Part shown: positions 1 to 14,200 of the stretch, in pieces
Layout: the number at the start of each line of letters is the position of its first letter
Position numbering within the stretch: the stretch's first letter is position 1
Origin: Lonicera japonica
Lineage: Eukaryota; Streptophyta; Magnoliopsida; Dipsacales; Caprifoliaceae
NCBI GenBank assembly: GCA_021464415.1
Contig: CM038468.1
Coordinates: 32,290,969-32,354,968, forward strand
Direction: 5' to 3'
DNA: 64,000 bases
Notes under the pieces: model-generated
What the model was told of the DNA's origin: nothing
Database searches by the model: none
What the model saw: the letters and a program-made list of their open reading frames with translations, nothing else
Position numbers and translations under genes: made by a program

Positions 1-200
1 AATCAACCAGAAATCTATTTTTGCAGTAAAAACATGGAAAAATTATGTCAAAATCAACAAGAAATCTATTTTTGCAGTAAAAACATGGGAAAATTATGTC
101 GAAATCAACAAGAAATCTATCGTTGCAGTAAAAATATGGGAAATTATGTCAAAATTAACGAAAAGTCTATTTTTGCATTAAAAACAAGTGAAAAAAAGAG
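1..200. repeat. 51-bp tandem repeat, about 3.5 copies
   Basis: Four consecutive copies of a unit containing TCTATTTTTGCAGTAAAAAC begin near 14, 65, 116 and 166, a period of 50-51 bp. The fourth copy is diverged (GCATTA in place of GCAGTA). A further partial copy lies near 300-345. The array probably extends left of the window. No coding potential is seen in 1-940. Confidence 0.8.
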
Positions 201-942
201 TCACTATTAAAAGTTAGACATTCGGTACTAATACACCAATAAATCTATTTTATGTCATTGTTGTTCCTATGATACTTTCCAATAACATTACGTCAAAATC
301 AACAAGAAGTCTATTTTTGCATTAAAAACATGTGAGAAAACAAAAAGTCACCATAAAAAGTTAGACCTTCTATATTAGTACACGAATAAATCTGTTTTAT
401 GTCATTGTTGTTCGTGAGATAATAATCCAATAACATTATTCAAATTGAACCATTACAACAACTGTTTCAAAGAATTTAGACATACCATACCATGACATTA
501 TTGACTTGACATCGTGCTATCAAAATAATGTCTTACTTTCATAATAGCACCTACTTCAAAAAAAATTGTGCCTTTCGTGAAATATATTTGTTTGCAAGAT
601 AACTAATCTTTTATTAGAAAAATAAAATTGTTTCACAAGGGAATACATTAAGTTTCATTATATTCTCAAAAAATTTCTTTGTTTCATGAAAGAATATGCG
701 TCAATTATGAAATTTGGAGCAGATAGGGCAAGAGATATTCAATATATTAAATTTGTGACCCATCAACTGGCTGCTTGACTTGAGTGTTGCAAAGTCACAA
801 CTTTATAGAAAAAGTTATGACGAAAATAGATTTAAACTAACAATTTTCTTAATCAAAATTCCAATTAGGTCAAAAAGTTCTTCTATGTACACCGGGTTTG
901 GTAACATTATATCTACGTTATTTGAATTACACCCATAATTTA

Positions 943-3900
943 GTCTTATCAGCATCAAAATGTAGTCACCAGTTTGTCATCCGTCGTGGTTGAGTAAGTC
1001 ATTTGGACGGTCGAATGATCGTCAATGGCGAAGCTAAGAATCTAGTTAAGTGGGGGCGAAATTCAAAACACACAAAAATATATTTAAAGTTATAATATTT
1101 GAATGTAAACATAACAGTATTAATAATAATACTTCATACAGTTCAAATAGAGAATGCAAACAATTACGAGAAATTATAACAATATAATGTAAATATAATA
1201 GTATTAATAATATTATGCAATTAATGAAGAATCACAACTAATATTATATAAGTAACTAAAAAATTTAATTACACCTAATATTAAAAAGTAGATATAAGAA
1301 AGGATTTACCTTGGTAGTATTGGAAAAATAGGTAAAATACCATTTTGAGTGGAACCTCACACTCTGTTGTGAAATATTATTATAGATTCGTATTCTCCTC
1401 CGTGAGGATATCGAAATTGTATATCTGTTTGCTCAAAATGATTAAGGGGTGAATGAGAAATTGTCATCCAAAATGAGTTATTTGAAATAGAAAAATGTAA
1501 CGAAAATGAATTAGTCCCATATGGGAACTTTGTGAAAAAATTGATTGGTATATAAGAGATCACCTCTTCTAAAATTTATAAGCATTTAAGAAAAATAAGA
1601 TCCCTATCTGTAGTTTTGTTCCTTCACACTTTGTGTGATGATCGTTCTATTTGATTCACAGAATGATCTAAACTAGGAGGAATGGTTAGGATAGATCCAA
1701 AAAAAAAAAAATCAGGGAATAGACTAAACTAAGAAATTCTTTTAAGCTAATTGTGCGTTTTATTCAACTTGTAATACCTTTTACAGTTTAAAAAATGCTG
1801 AATTTTTTACTTATTTTAAAAAACTAATGCATGAAAAAAGTAAATGAGTTTAATAATTTTAGAGAAAAAAAAAAGCATTATCAAGAACAAAATGTAAACA
1901 AACAGTTATATAGTTTTAAAAAAAATAAATTAAACAAATTTACGCCTAACTTTTTACCTAAATAAAATTTGTTAAGCAAAAATTTAATATAAAATTAACC
2001 AATAAGAAATGAGGACACAAATTTAACCAGGCAAAACTTTAAAGAATAATACTAATTTAAACATTAATTAACCCAATTATGGTTGACCGCCCCGGTGTCC
2101 ACCCGTCAACCCCCCCACCCCAAATAATTTACTCTTATCAGTATCAAAATTTAGTCACCAATTTGTCATCCATCCTGGTCTAGTAAGTCATCTGGACGGT
2201 CGAATGATCGTCAATGGTGGAGCCAAGAATCTAATTAAGTGGGGCGAAATTCAAAATACACAAAAATATATTTAAAATCATAAAATTTGAATGTAAACAT
2301 AATAGTATTAATAATAATACTTCATACAACTTAAATAGAGAATGTAAACAATTACCAGAAATTATAACAATATAATACAAATATAATAGTATTAATAATA
2401 TTATGCAATTAATGAAGAAACACAACTAATATTATAAAAGTAACTAAAAAATTTAATTACACTTAATATTAAAAAGTAGATATAAAAAAGGATTTTCCTC
2501 GGTAGTATTGAAAAAATAGGTAAAATACCATTTTAGAGCCATTTTGAGGGTAATTTTGAGTAGAACCTCACACTATGTTGTGAAATATTATTATAGATTC
2601 GTATTCTCATCCATGAGGATATCGAAATTGTATATATGTTTGCTCAAAATGATTAAGGGGTGAATGAGAAATTGTCATCTAAAATGAGTTATTTGAGATA
2701 GAAAAATGTAATGAAAATGAGTTAGTCCCATATAAGAACTTTGTAAAAAAATTGATTGGTATATAAGAGATCACCTCTTATAAAATTCATAAGCATTTAA
2801 GAAAAATAAGATTCCTATGTATAGTTTTGTTCCTTTACACTTTTGTTACATTCAAGTACACTTTGGTTACATTCAAGTGCCAATGTGACTCCGCCTGTCA
2901 TAATCGTTCTATTTGATTCATAGAACGATCTAAACTAGGAGGAATGGTTAGGACGGGTCCAAAAAAAATTCATGGAATAGACTGAACTAAGAAATTCTTT
3001 TAAGTTAATAGTGCGTTTTATTCAACTTGTAATACTTTTTACGGTTTAAAAAACACTGAACTTTTTACTTATTTTAAAAAATTAATGCATGAAAAAAGTA
3101 AATGAGTTTAATAATTTTAGAGAAAAAAAAAAGCATTATCAAGAACAAAATGTAAACAAAAAGTTATATAGTTTAAAAAAAAATTAAAACAAATTTACGC
3201 CTAACTTTTTACCTAAATAAAATTTGTTAAGCAAAAATTTAATATAAAATTAACCAATAAGAAATGAGGACACAAATTTAACCAGGCAAAACTTTAAAGA
3301 ATAATACTAATTTAAACATTAATTAACCCAATTATGGGTGATCGCCCCGGTGTCCCACCCCCCACATAATTTACTCTTATCAACATCAAAATTTAGTCAC
3401 CAATTTGTCATCCGTATTGATCGAGTAAGTCATCTGGACGGTCGAAAGATCGTTAGTGGCGGAGCCAAAAATCTAGTTAGGTAAGGGCGAAATTTAAAAC
3501 ACACAAAAATATATTTAAAATCATAAAATTTGATTGTAAACATAATGGTATTAATAATAATACTTTATACAGCTTAAATAGAGAATGTAAACAATTACGA
3601 TAAATTATAACAATATAATGCAAATATAATAGTATTAATAATATTATGCAATTAATGAAGAAACACAACTAATATTACATAAGTAACTAAGAAATTTAAT
3701 TGCACCTAATATTAAAAAGTAGATTTAAGAAAGGATTTTCCTCAGTAGTATTGGAAAAATAGGTAAAATACCATTTTAGAGCCATTTTGAGGGTAATTTT
3801 GAGTGTAACCTCACACTCTATTGTGAAATATTATTATAGATTCGTATTCTCATCCGTGAGGATATCGAAATTATATATTTGTTTGCTGAAAATGATTATG

Positions 3901-4742
3901 GGGTGAATGAGAAATTGTCATCCAAAATGAGTTATTTGAGATAGAAAAATGTAATGAAAACGAGTTAGTCTTACATGGGAACTTTGTGAAAAAATTGATG
4001 GGTTTATAATAGATCACCTCATATAAAATTAATAAGAATTTAAGAAAAATAAGATTCCTATGTATAGTTTTGTTCCTTTACACTTTTGTTACATTCAAAT
4101 ATAAATTTATACACATAAGTTCCTATATATATATTTTTTTATTATTTTCAAAAAATACCCCATATACAATAAAAAAAAATTCAAAATCAATAAGTTCCTA
4201 TATATATATATATATATATTTTCAAAAAAATACCCCATATACAATAAAAAAAATTCAAAACCAATTGGGGGCGCTTGCCCCCACTTGCCCCAATGTGGTT
4301 CCGCCTGTGATGATCGTTCTATTTGATTCATAGAACGATCTAAACCAGGAGGAATGGTTTGGTGGTAAAAGGAGGATTCAAAGAACAAATCCCCTTAAAA
4401 GTTCAAGTAGTGAGAGTAGGGACAGATCCTAAAAAAATTCATGGAATAGACTGAACTAAGAAATTCTTTTAAGCTAATTGTGCATTTTATTCAACTTGTA
4501 ATACTTTTTACGGTTTAAAAAACACTGAATTTTTTACTTATTTTAAAAAATTAATGCATGAAAAAAGTAAATGAGTTTAATAATTTTAGAGAAAAAAAAA
4601 GCATTATCAAGAACAAAACGTAAACAAAAAGTTACATAGTTTAAAAAAAATTAAACAAATTTACGCCTAACTTTTTACCTAAATAAAATTTGTTAAGCTA
4701 AGCAAAAATTTAACATAAAATTAATCAATAAGAAATGAGGAC
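943..4742. repeat. Tandem triplication of a ~1.2-kb noncoding unit
   Basis: Three head-to-tail copies start near 943, 2133 and 3373. Each opens with CTTATCA(G/A)(C/T)ATCAAAAT followed by TAGTCACCA.TTTGTCATCC. Each carries the same AT-rich core with TTATGCAATTAATGAAGAA, and each ends in a shared stretch with GCATTATCAAGAACAAAA. Copy three is longer because of extra ATATAT-rich sequence near 4110-4260. Short open frames recurring in each copy (for example 2231-2425 and 3477-3668, minus) are low-complexity hydrophobic strings and not convincing genes. Confidence 0.8.
3455..4307. mobile_element. MULE-like non-autonomous element, one copy per tandem unit
   Basis: The left end AGTGGCGGAGCC and the right end GGTTCCGCCTGT are inverted relatives of each other. 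The element is flanked by similar 8-9 bp sequences (AGATCGTT on the left, TGATCGTTC on the right), which suggests a long target duplication of Mutator type. Homologous elements occupy about 1024-1633 (3' end degraded) and 2213-2897 in the other two copies. The internal sequence is AT-rich and noncoding. The superfamily assignment is an inference from the ends only. Confidence 0.4.
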
Positions 4743-7342
4743 ACACTTATTACTAGTTTTTATGCACATGGTTTTAGTGGTTAACAAATGTCATTAACTC
4801 TATTAATGAATATATATTTACTAAGAATTGAATAATTAGTATGAAATAAAACAATAACATATAAACAAAATATAGTATCAAGTGCAAAATTCAATTGATA
4901 ATTATAAGAAAATCATATAATTGGTCAACTATAGAAAAATGTTGTAAATACAAGAAAAAATTTGTCGCCTTGAATTTTTTTTAGTACATAAGTGGCCAAT
5001 TAGACTTTTAATCAGATATATAATAGAGTAATATATTTTTACTAAGTTTTTAGAATTGGTAAATAGTTAATTATATTAAACATATTTTGGATTATTATGT
5101 ATAGTAACAAATAATAATATAACATTCATATAAATAATAAATTATATAAATGCGAAAATATTAAAATGGTAAAATAACAAGTTTAACATGAACGTTTATT
5201 GAGTCTCATCTACAATATATTTATATTTTTTTATTTAAACATTAAACATATTATAAATAAACAAATAAGTTATAGAATATATAAATTAATATAAATTTAA
5301 TTTACGATAATGTTAAAAGTAATCAAGTAAAATATATTTTAATATACATAGCTCTATGGTGAGCTTATAATACTAATATAAAAGTATACGGAGTTATACA
5401 CTTATACTATTTTGTTTAATGTGAATCTAGCTTAAATTTTGTTTAATTATTTTAGCTAAATAAAGTAGAGTATGAATTTCTTTGAAATACTAATACTAAT
5501 ATAAAAATATATAGAGTTATACTGTTTTATTTAATGTAAATCTTCAAATCTTTTGATTAAAATCAAGGGACATGTTTGTCTTTACAAAAAAGAGAAAAAT
5601 CACTTAAGTTATTCCGTACTTTTATATATAGTATAAATATAGATACAGATAATGCTATTAAGTCACATTCAATATCGAAATTTTTAGAAACAAATAAATA
5701 TGTGAATGCATTATTTATTTTTTTGATAAAAAATACAATTATGTTATAAAATAATATAAATAGATATTGTTGACCTTAAAATGGATCATCGTATAAAATA
5801 AATACTTACTGACAACACTCGAGCCAAAAAAAAAAAAAATAGGCTGCTAATTATTTATTGAAACGAAATATCACTTCAAAAATATTTTTAATATGATTAA
5901 TATATATTCTCGCTCCCCAAAATTTAAATCCTGACTTCGTACTTGAACCAACTTTTATAGAATAACCGCAAAGTTAACGAGATCAACCTTAAGAAAAAAT
6001 TGACATAAACCAAAAAACTTGGGAATTTTAGATTTACCTTGACAGTATTGCGCACACAAAATCTCTACAAAAGGAAAAATGAGCTATTGACTAGTTTAGC
6101 CTAACCTCATTGAATATTTGATAACATATACAATGTACTGTTGTAATTGTTATATTAAGTATTTTAAAAAAATAAAATAAAATGAACCTTGAATGGCTCA
6201 AAACTTGGGATTATTTCACAATTAAAGTGAGTACCTGTCACAGAGAATTAATTAATAAATTTGAATCAACTTTTTAAATTAATGATTCATTACTACTCTA
6301 CTCCAGAGCGATTCTAGATTTAAAAATCTTGAGTTAAAAGATGAGAGGTTATGTCAATGACGGTGGGTTTATATTAATGGAGGTAGGTTCAATAGTAAAG
6401 TTAGTAGTAGTGTAAAAATATTCAATACAACAGTTACGACGACACGTATTATGACATATATAATGAGAATACAAGAAATTAATGACTCATGATTGGAAAG
6501 AGATAAATGCACACTTTCTAATATATTATAACACGTGTTGTTATAACCGTTATATTGAATATTTTTTTGTAATAGTGGCGGTAGAGAAGATAAAATATCA
6601 AAAGAACATACGAATGCCATTAATTGCATCTGAACTTTGGGAGTCATTAGAAGCCCAAATTACATTTATTTAGGGGCATTCATTCAGAATTTTTAAGTTA
6701 TCACCACTGTTCCACTTAACAATGCATTAAAATGTCAAGGTAAATGGGAATCTGGTATCGGACTCAAAAACAGCACGTCGAATTGCTGATAAATTTTCAA
6801 GAATCAGGTTCAAAAAAGCACCGAAATTCATTATACATTTTGGAGGGAGAATCTGTAGATGGCAATGGGTGAAAGGTTTGTACACTTTGGAGGGAGAAAA
6901 CGTAGAAACAGAAAAGAGGATAAAATGAAGAGAAGAAAACCAAGGGCATTCGGACCGTTTATGTAAAAACTTACTCTTGCAATAGTGGCACCCATATAAA
7001 CAATTTGTTGCGAGAAAATAGTGCTTTCCTAGATTCCGTTTAATAATAAGATGGCAAATAGTAGGAAAAACAATGTACTTTTGAAAGAAGTCAGCAAAAA
7101 AGAAAAGAAAATTGGAGAACATCTTGCAAAATCACTCATCTCATCTAATTTCCCAACATTGAAAATCAAACAGACCTTAAACCTCTAATCACCGGAAGTT
7201 CAATAGAAGCCCCTTGTACTAAATCTTGCACTTCAAATGAGGACAATAATCAACATTACACACAATTATGTGAAACCCTACTCAAACATAGCCAAGTGAT
7301 AACTGACCCAATTAGTGATCACAAAAAGAAATTATCCAATTA
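4743..7342. other. AT-rich region without a recognised gene
   Basis: This 2.6-kb stretch is very AT-rich with many short direct and inverted repeats. Similar TTATATTGAATATTTT segments occur near 6120-6165 and 6535-6565. The longest frame (6727-7122, minus, 131 codons) is rich in Phe, Leu and Cys and matches no family I recognise. No RNA gene is seen. Confidence 0.5.
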
Positions 7343-7349
7343 AGGAGTG

Positions 7350-7383
<34 letters not shown>
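7343..7383. repeat. CT/TA microsatellite
   Basis: A (CT)n run passes directly into a (TA)n run. It lies just beyond the stop codon of the METTL13-like gene, so it probably falls in or near its 3' untranslated region. Confidence 0.8.
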
Positions 7384-7397
7384 CTCGCATAATTACC

Positions 7398-10300
7398 TTA
7401 CAGGCGCTTGATCTTCTTCGCAGCATCAATAAAGGTTTGGCTCCTCTCGGGATGCTTTAGCTTCAAAAGTTTCTCAAGTTGATGAGAAGCTTGAGCAAAT
7501 TGATCTTCCTCCTTGATAGCATTATTATCTCTTGTATTAACAGCAAATATAACCTCATTCACATCCTCTTCAAGTTCAAGGGAATACAGGTTGCTAAAGA
7601 CCTGATAACAAGTTCATGACATTATTATTCATAGCCGAAGAATAATAGAAAGATCGTCTGTTTGACTTCCGTAATTTCCTAACGATACACTAATTTCAAA
7701 CATAATCAAGGGTCAAGAATGAATAAAACTTAATTTATTAGCCAATGAATTAGTGGGTCGCTCACCACTTTCATCCTCGAAATAACCAAATCTTTAATTG
7801 CTGATGATCTCGACACCAAGTTAACAATAAAGAGACCTTGCTCTGATAGGGAATTTTTAGCTGTCAAAAGAAAAGACTCTTCCACAAAATCCGCAGCAGG
7901 GCAAGTCATTCCAGAACTGCAAAAAATAAAAGAGTGAATGAGATGAGGCAGAAACCAACTAGAGTTGAAATAAAACTGAAACACTATTACCAATTCTACA
8001 AGAGACCAATTAAACCAAATAACTACAAATAATAAAATAACAAAAACCGATTAATTAAGTAAATAGCTCTCAAAGTTTCGTTCAAGCATGTCTTGAATTC
8101 AGCCTTGCGACCCGCCCTCCCCAACGAGGCAACGAAGGATGTTTCTCAAAGCAAAATGGACAAGTGTTTGGGGTGGCACCCACTCAGACCTGGGATAAAT
8201 CCCAGGTTCAGAGTCTCACCAAGGATGGTTTGGGGTGGTTTTCCTTCTCTATAGAGAGACTTAGACCTCCCTTTTTTCAAAAATATAAAAGTGTGTGAAA
8301 ACGGATGGACACGGTCAGGATAATCCAAGAAATGTAGGACACTAACTCATTCCTACTCATTTTTTTTTATCAGAAACAAAACGCTTTTATTAAAAACTAA
8401 TTAAAGCGATACAATATAGATTATATCTTTAGTGAACCAGTAGTCCACCAAAGCCCCTCGAGAAATATCAAAAGGCTACAAAATACCAAGCGTTACAAAA
8501 AACCAAACAACAATGAAAAGATGAAGCCATAAACAAGGCTACTACAGGATAGCTGCGTTCCAATTCCCACATAAATCTGAGACCGATAAAGATCCGAACA
8601 AGCTCGAAGAGATGGCCCAAAATGATGCTAACTGTTTGATTTTAAACCATACTTCACCAGCATCGCTATATTTATCTTCAAATGTTCTAGCGTTCCTTTC
8701 ATGACAAATTCCCCAAGCTAATGCCAAGCAACAGCATCTCCATAACAATTTTGATTTCTTCTTATTTCCACTAAACTACCAATCCAAGCCTAATAAATCA
8801 TGCCATGAACCAGGGCTCCTCCCCCACTAATCCCATGAGGCCCTGGTTACTCGACCGGGAGACACCCCAGTGACCCAAGAAAGGTTTCACGCAGCGGAAA
8901 ATCGAACCTGAGACCATATGCCTACCCACACAGTCCCAAGTTTACCCTTACCGCTGTAGCAACCCCTTGGGTTACTCATTGAGGACACTTTGATAGTCTT
9001 TTCTTTATATGAACTATCCTTTCAACAAAAACAAAATACCTAACGTCAAAGTAACTCCAAAATTATATCCCTTATATGATATTTTTATGAACATGTCTAC
9101 TTAGTAGTGCAGTATAATGATATCTTGCAGCATATGCCTTGACCTTAGTGCCATATTCCTTCTACATAGAGTAGTGCACCCACCCACACCTGCTCGACAA
9201 ACAAGTCACTTGGATCTTAACATGCTTTATATGTGTTATAAGTTGTAAATAATGTATTAGGAAGGTTTAGGATTCCTAATTAGTAGATGTTTCCTTATTT
9301 GAGTAGGAGTCTCATGTATATAAGTGTGTAATCTTCTCTCTAATAATATAGAATATAATTTTCTCCTTCTCATAGTTAACAATATGTAAAGGGAAAAGAC
9401 AATGAACCATTTGTGCAAAAAAGCCCCCTTCAATATTCTTTTTCTTTTTTTTGCCAGAATCTCCCAACATCTTTACAGGTGTTGCAAACAACCCCTTTTT
9501 GCTACAAAAACTGATGACATCTAGCAACACGAGACAGGTTCTTGCAAGAACCACATAGTTGTGGCTAAAAAGGTACTCAAAGTTTTTGTGCCACAAGGAT
9601 TATATTTGGCAAGAGTGAAACTAGGGGTGTCTACAGTTTGGCTTTTGGCATAAGTTCCAACTAAATCGAACTAACGGGCTGGCTAAACCGAGCACGGCGC
9701 TTCATTTTGGTCAGTTCATTTGGTCAGCTTGGGCTTCATCATACTAAGCCATAGCAGTAGCAAAATATTCAAGATCAAATTCTCCGCCTCTCTTTCCCTC
9801 TCTATATATAGATACATATAAAAAGCTATATTTAAGCTGCCATTTATGCAAATATGTATACTAGTAGCTATGTTTAGGATCTTTATCATGTACATGCTCT
9901 ATGCTGGATCACTAGAATGAAGACACCTGTAACTATCTGTTGGTTCGGTTTGTCTGTTTTATACACACTAAAACCAAAAACCGAACTGAGCCTCTCGGTT
10001 CATTTTTCGAACCAAACAATGTTCTTGCTTGCAACACATGCAAAGTTGAAGGGGGAAGATGGTAGAGGAGATTTACAGCAACACAAGTGAAGTTGAGAGT
10101 CCCTTTTTTATTATAATAAACTTCCTTATGACTTCTCTAATAATTAAAACTGCATTCACCTTGAATCTGAAGAGTCCACATCAACTATGAGTATACCAAC
10201 TCCACTAACCCTTTTTCCTTCCACTTGCGATACATCACAGCTTCCATTGGAAGTATTATTTGCGGTGCAAATGGCATCCTCGTTTCCATTAGCAGTCACC

Positions 10301-11221
10301 CCATTGGCTGCTCCATTATTTGCAGCCTCCTTAACAAACTCTATTCCATCAGTAATATGTACCTGAAACACCAAACAATAAAATAAAAGATGATGAGTAT
10401 TGTAGCAACATTGAAAGAAAGAAGAATGAATACTCCTGTGCTTATGCGGAATGAAATGTTTTTTCTAGATTCGTAAATATCTGTAGTCCTGTCTATTTTA
10501 TTCCCCATATGCATTAATAAGCCGTTACGGATCCAATTATGTTCTTCTCTTAAAGAAATGTATATATAATAAGTAAAGGAAACTAAGAGCCTCGTCCAGT
10601 GATACGGTTTGAATAAATGCTCACACACAAGACTTGTGCTTTTTGGTTCCCTTCTTTTTCTCACCCTTTCTTTTCAACCAGAAAGAGTGTTCCATTTCAT
10701 CATATAGTAAACCTAAATGCTTAAGATAAATGTTCTGGTAATCTATTATCATCACATATTAAAATATAGGAATGTCTAAGATATATTCTAATAAATCTCT
10801 ACATATAAAAGTCTACCTCTTACTGATGCTCTAAATATATGCAGCTAATTTATATATGGATAAAGTACAAAATAAGCGCTGAAGTTAGGGGCCGATTTCA
10901 ATGTCTTCCCTAATGTTTCAATTGTCTCAAATTGACCATGAAGTACGCTAAGTAATGCGATTGAGACCCTAATTCAAAATATTTGCCATGTGGCGAAAAT
11001 GGCCACATGGCCATATTTTGATTTATCTCTACTCTCTCTCTTGTAATTATATTTCTTGTACACAGCAATATTTTTGCTTTTCATTTTTTGATTGTTACAT
11101 AAAGGACTTTCATTTTAAAAGTAAGTGAGAATAGTATATAAAGTTCATATATATGTATGTGTATATAAACTTCAAAATTGTATTACAGTGGGTGTTTAGT
11201 GCGTGTACATAAATGTGTGTC

Positions 11222-11254
<33 letters not shown>

Positions 11255-14200
11255 AACGAGAGAAAATGGCCTATTTATTTTGTAATTAACCTACTTATAG
11301 TCTATACAAACTATGATATAACATTAAGTGATGAATTGAAATTGACCCAACTTTGTGTAATTAACCCTTTATATATGAAACTCCGTATCATTACACACTT
11401 CGACGTTATATCAGCAAAATGAAGGAAAAAAGATAAAATAAGAGTGCAGAGAGAAGACATGTAAATAAGAAAATAACCTTCAAGTGTTCATCTTCTTTGA
11501 AACCAAAGTAGTCCTTAGCAAGATCTAAAACAACAGGATCTAACTCCACCGCCTGTAAGTATCATAATCAGCCACATCAATTACTTGAGGTTAATATCTG
11601 TCAAGGAAAGAACTATTAGACCAGTGATTACCTCAATGTATAAAAACGGAAGGCTTTTATGGAGATACATAGGCAGTAATCCCGCTCCAAGACCAATTAC
11701 AATTGCTTTAACCTGCGAAATAAGCAAACTTTACTTTCACCCATAATAAAAGGCAGAAACATATAAAATATAACAGAAAAATGTAAGCCTGTTCTTGCAT
11801 CAAAATAAAATATCTAGTTTTAGAAATAAGAATCTGGACAAAACCTGAACAAAGATCTTTCTTAATAAATGCATGCACATAAAGGCTCATAAAAGGAAAC
11901 AAAAGGATGAACTATTAAAGAACCCATAGTCCGTAAGAAAATACAGTTTTTTCTCTTGATTCATGGAAATGAAAAATTGGAAAATTTCATGGAGTCCAGC
12001 AAGTTTGGAATACAGAATCTTTCTTACCGTTCTTCCTGTTGATGCCACACTTTCCAAATATGAAGAAATCAACATAAACCCAGAAATAATCCCCGTATGG
12101 TAAGAACTGGCCAAATAGTCATGATCAACTTTCATCTCGTTTCTTGAATCTATATAGTGTAAGAACAAAATATGAGAAGCACCAACTCCAATTGAATTAA
12201 GTTTAATGGGAAAAAAATTGATGCACGTCTAATTTGGGATATAAGACTTCTAAGGAGTAATCATAAATAAGAAAGGAAGCGTAGTGACGAAATCCCACAT
12301 CAGTAGCGTAATGCGCATATCCTTTGCTTATATGAGGGTTTAAGGAACACAAATTACAACTTGGGCTAGCCGTTTTGGGGACAATCCGGTTGGTTATTTA
12401 GCCCCCTAACGAGGATGTTCGGGCCTTAATTGGGGAAGTCCGTAACGACCCACATCCCACATCGAGTAGTGTAATGAGGAGATCCTTGGCTTATATGTGG
12501 ATTTTAAGGAACCCAAATTACAAGTTGGGCTAGCCATTTTGGGGGAGAACCCGGTTGGTTATATTAAGTTTCAGATGAAATTACCAGAAATCTGGACATG
12601 CCACCTTATAACATAACAAAACAAGTAAACAGCCACATAATGATCAAATTTCTGATGTGGGACAAGAACTTAAATCCCTAATAACATAAAAAATAAAAAT
12701 ATCTAAATATCCAAAACTCCCCTGAAATTGAAGGTCTTAAACCAATATCAATTAAGTTGCTCATTTTATAAAATTGGTTCTTCCTTGAAGTATTCAAATA
12801 ATGCCACCAAAAGCACTGGTTGCCTAACGAATAAAAAACTTAATTGAACGATGCTAATGGATGTTCGCATGGGGATGGAATTTTCAGTGGTTACGGTGGA
12901 TTGGATTAGGAAATGCGTTTCTACTCCTCGCTATTTCTATAGCTCTAAATGGTTATGTTCAAGGCTATTTAAACAGTGCCTGTGGATTGAGACAAGATGA
13001 CCCCATCTCTCCGTACTTGCTTATTCTGCTTATGGAAGCTTTTGTCTTTTACTATTGGTAAATATACTCAGCAAACTGACTTTAACTTTCATCCCCAATG
13101 CAGTGCTTGGCCTTTGAGGATATCCCATGTCATCTTTGCTGATGACCTGTTTATTATAACTGCTGCCAACATTAGTTCCTTTAGTTTGATTAAGAGATAA
13201 TCGATGCTAGAGTACTGCTGGAATTTGATAAAATATGCTGATAATTGATGATATAATGTTGATTTCACACAATTTTGATACTAGATTGCTGCCAAGAACT
13301 GATGAGAATTTTCAGTTTATCAGGGTGGTGATGAGTTGAAGGCAGAAGGTGAGGTCTACATGGTTGGTGGATGCTGATTGCAATACTGACGTGTTTCATA
13401 TCGTAGAATTACAGATGTAGGATCCTTTGCCAATACAAAAGGAAATTGCTCATTTTAAAGGACGCTATATGAGGACTGGTTGTGTCAGGCATTCATCAAG
13501 GGTCTAGAATTCCGGATTGAGTAGCATGGCCCTTGAGGAGTAGTTTCAAAGGGCTATGTATGGGCAGGCCGCACGGTTATTCTAGAGCCTTTTTTCCAGG
13601 ATAGCAAGGATAACCTAAGGAATGGCCTTTTAGGTTTTCGTTCAGAGTTCCAGGCTAATAGTGTGTTGTTCAAGAGCATATATTTTACTTATATTACTGT
13701 TGTTCTGAAGAAGGAATCTTTTATTTAGGTGACGCATATTATAGGCCCCTTATTCTAGAGAATAGTGTTTACTGATTTTGGATCAAACAATTGCTTTGGC
13801 TCAGAGTGCTTTTGTTGGGGTCCCCAGATTCTGTATGCAGCCTCGTGACAAATGAAGTAGTGGAGGAAGATAAAAGATGAAGAATCAAAGCATTACATTT
13901 AAAACTAGGCTTTAAGATTGACACAACACAAAATAATATTTGCTCAATAGTCAATACTTCCAAGATTGACACAAAATCTAAATAACCCAACAGATTCTTC
14001 CTCGATAAGATTCTTTGTTTATAGAAAGAAAATTCCACTCGTATATAATAACCATAAGGAAACCAAAAAATAAATATGCATGCACAGCAAGAAAGTCCGA
14101 AGAGGAAGAACAGAGAAAGCTATAGTCTTTACCATTGGTTACAGACACAAGTGAATCACTTCTTCTCTGGTTTCCTTTCTTTTTAGAAGATTTGGACAAT

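Noticed and set aside
2231..3668. Near-identical 63-64 residue frames repeated in the 1-4.7 kb triplication (2231-2425 and 3477-3668)
   Set aside because: They are hydrophobic low-complexity strings from AT-rich DNA, contained in a repeated transposon-like element, with no homologue I recognise and the first copy of the repeat not keeping the frame.
6727..7122. 131-codon minus-strand frame as a possible gene next to METTL13
   Set aside because: Composition is Phe/Leu/Cys-rich with no motif, no conserved splice context, and the sequence is embedded in repeat-like DNA.
8805..8970. A tRNA gene on the minus strand
   Set aside because: A-box and B-box-like strings are present, but acceptor and anticodon stems do not pair and a long non-tRNA body follows, so a SINE is the better reading.
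10341..10664. 107-codon minus frame ending in MVFQ as an extra METTL13 exon
   Set aside because: The phase and the acceptor at 10363-10364 (CAG before GTACATATTACTG) define exon 14, and the upstream frame is intron 13 sequence.
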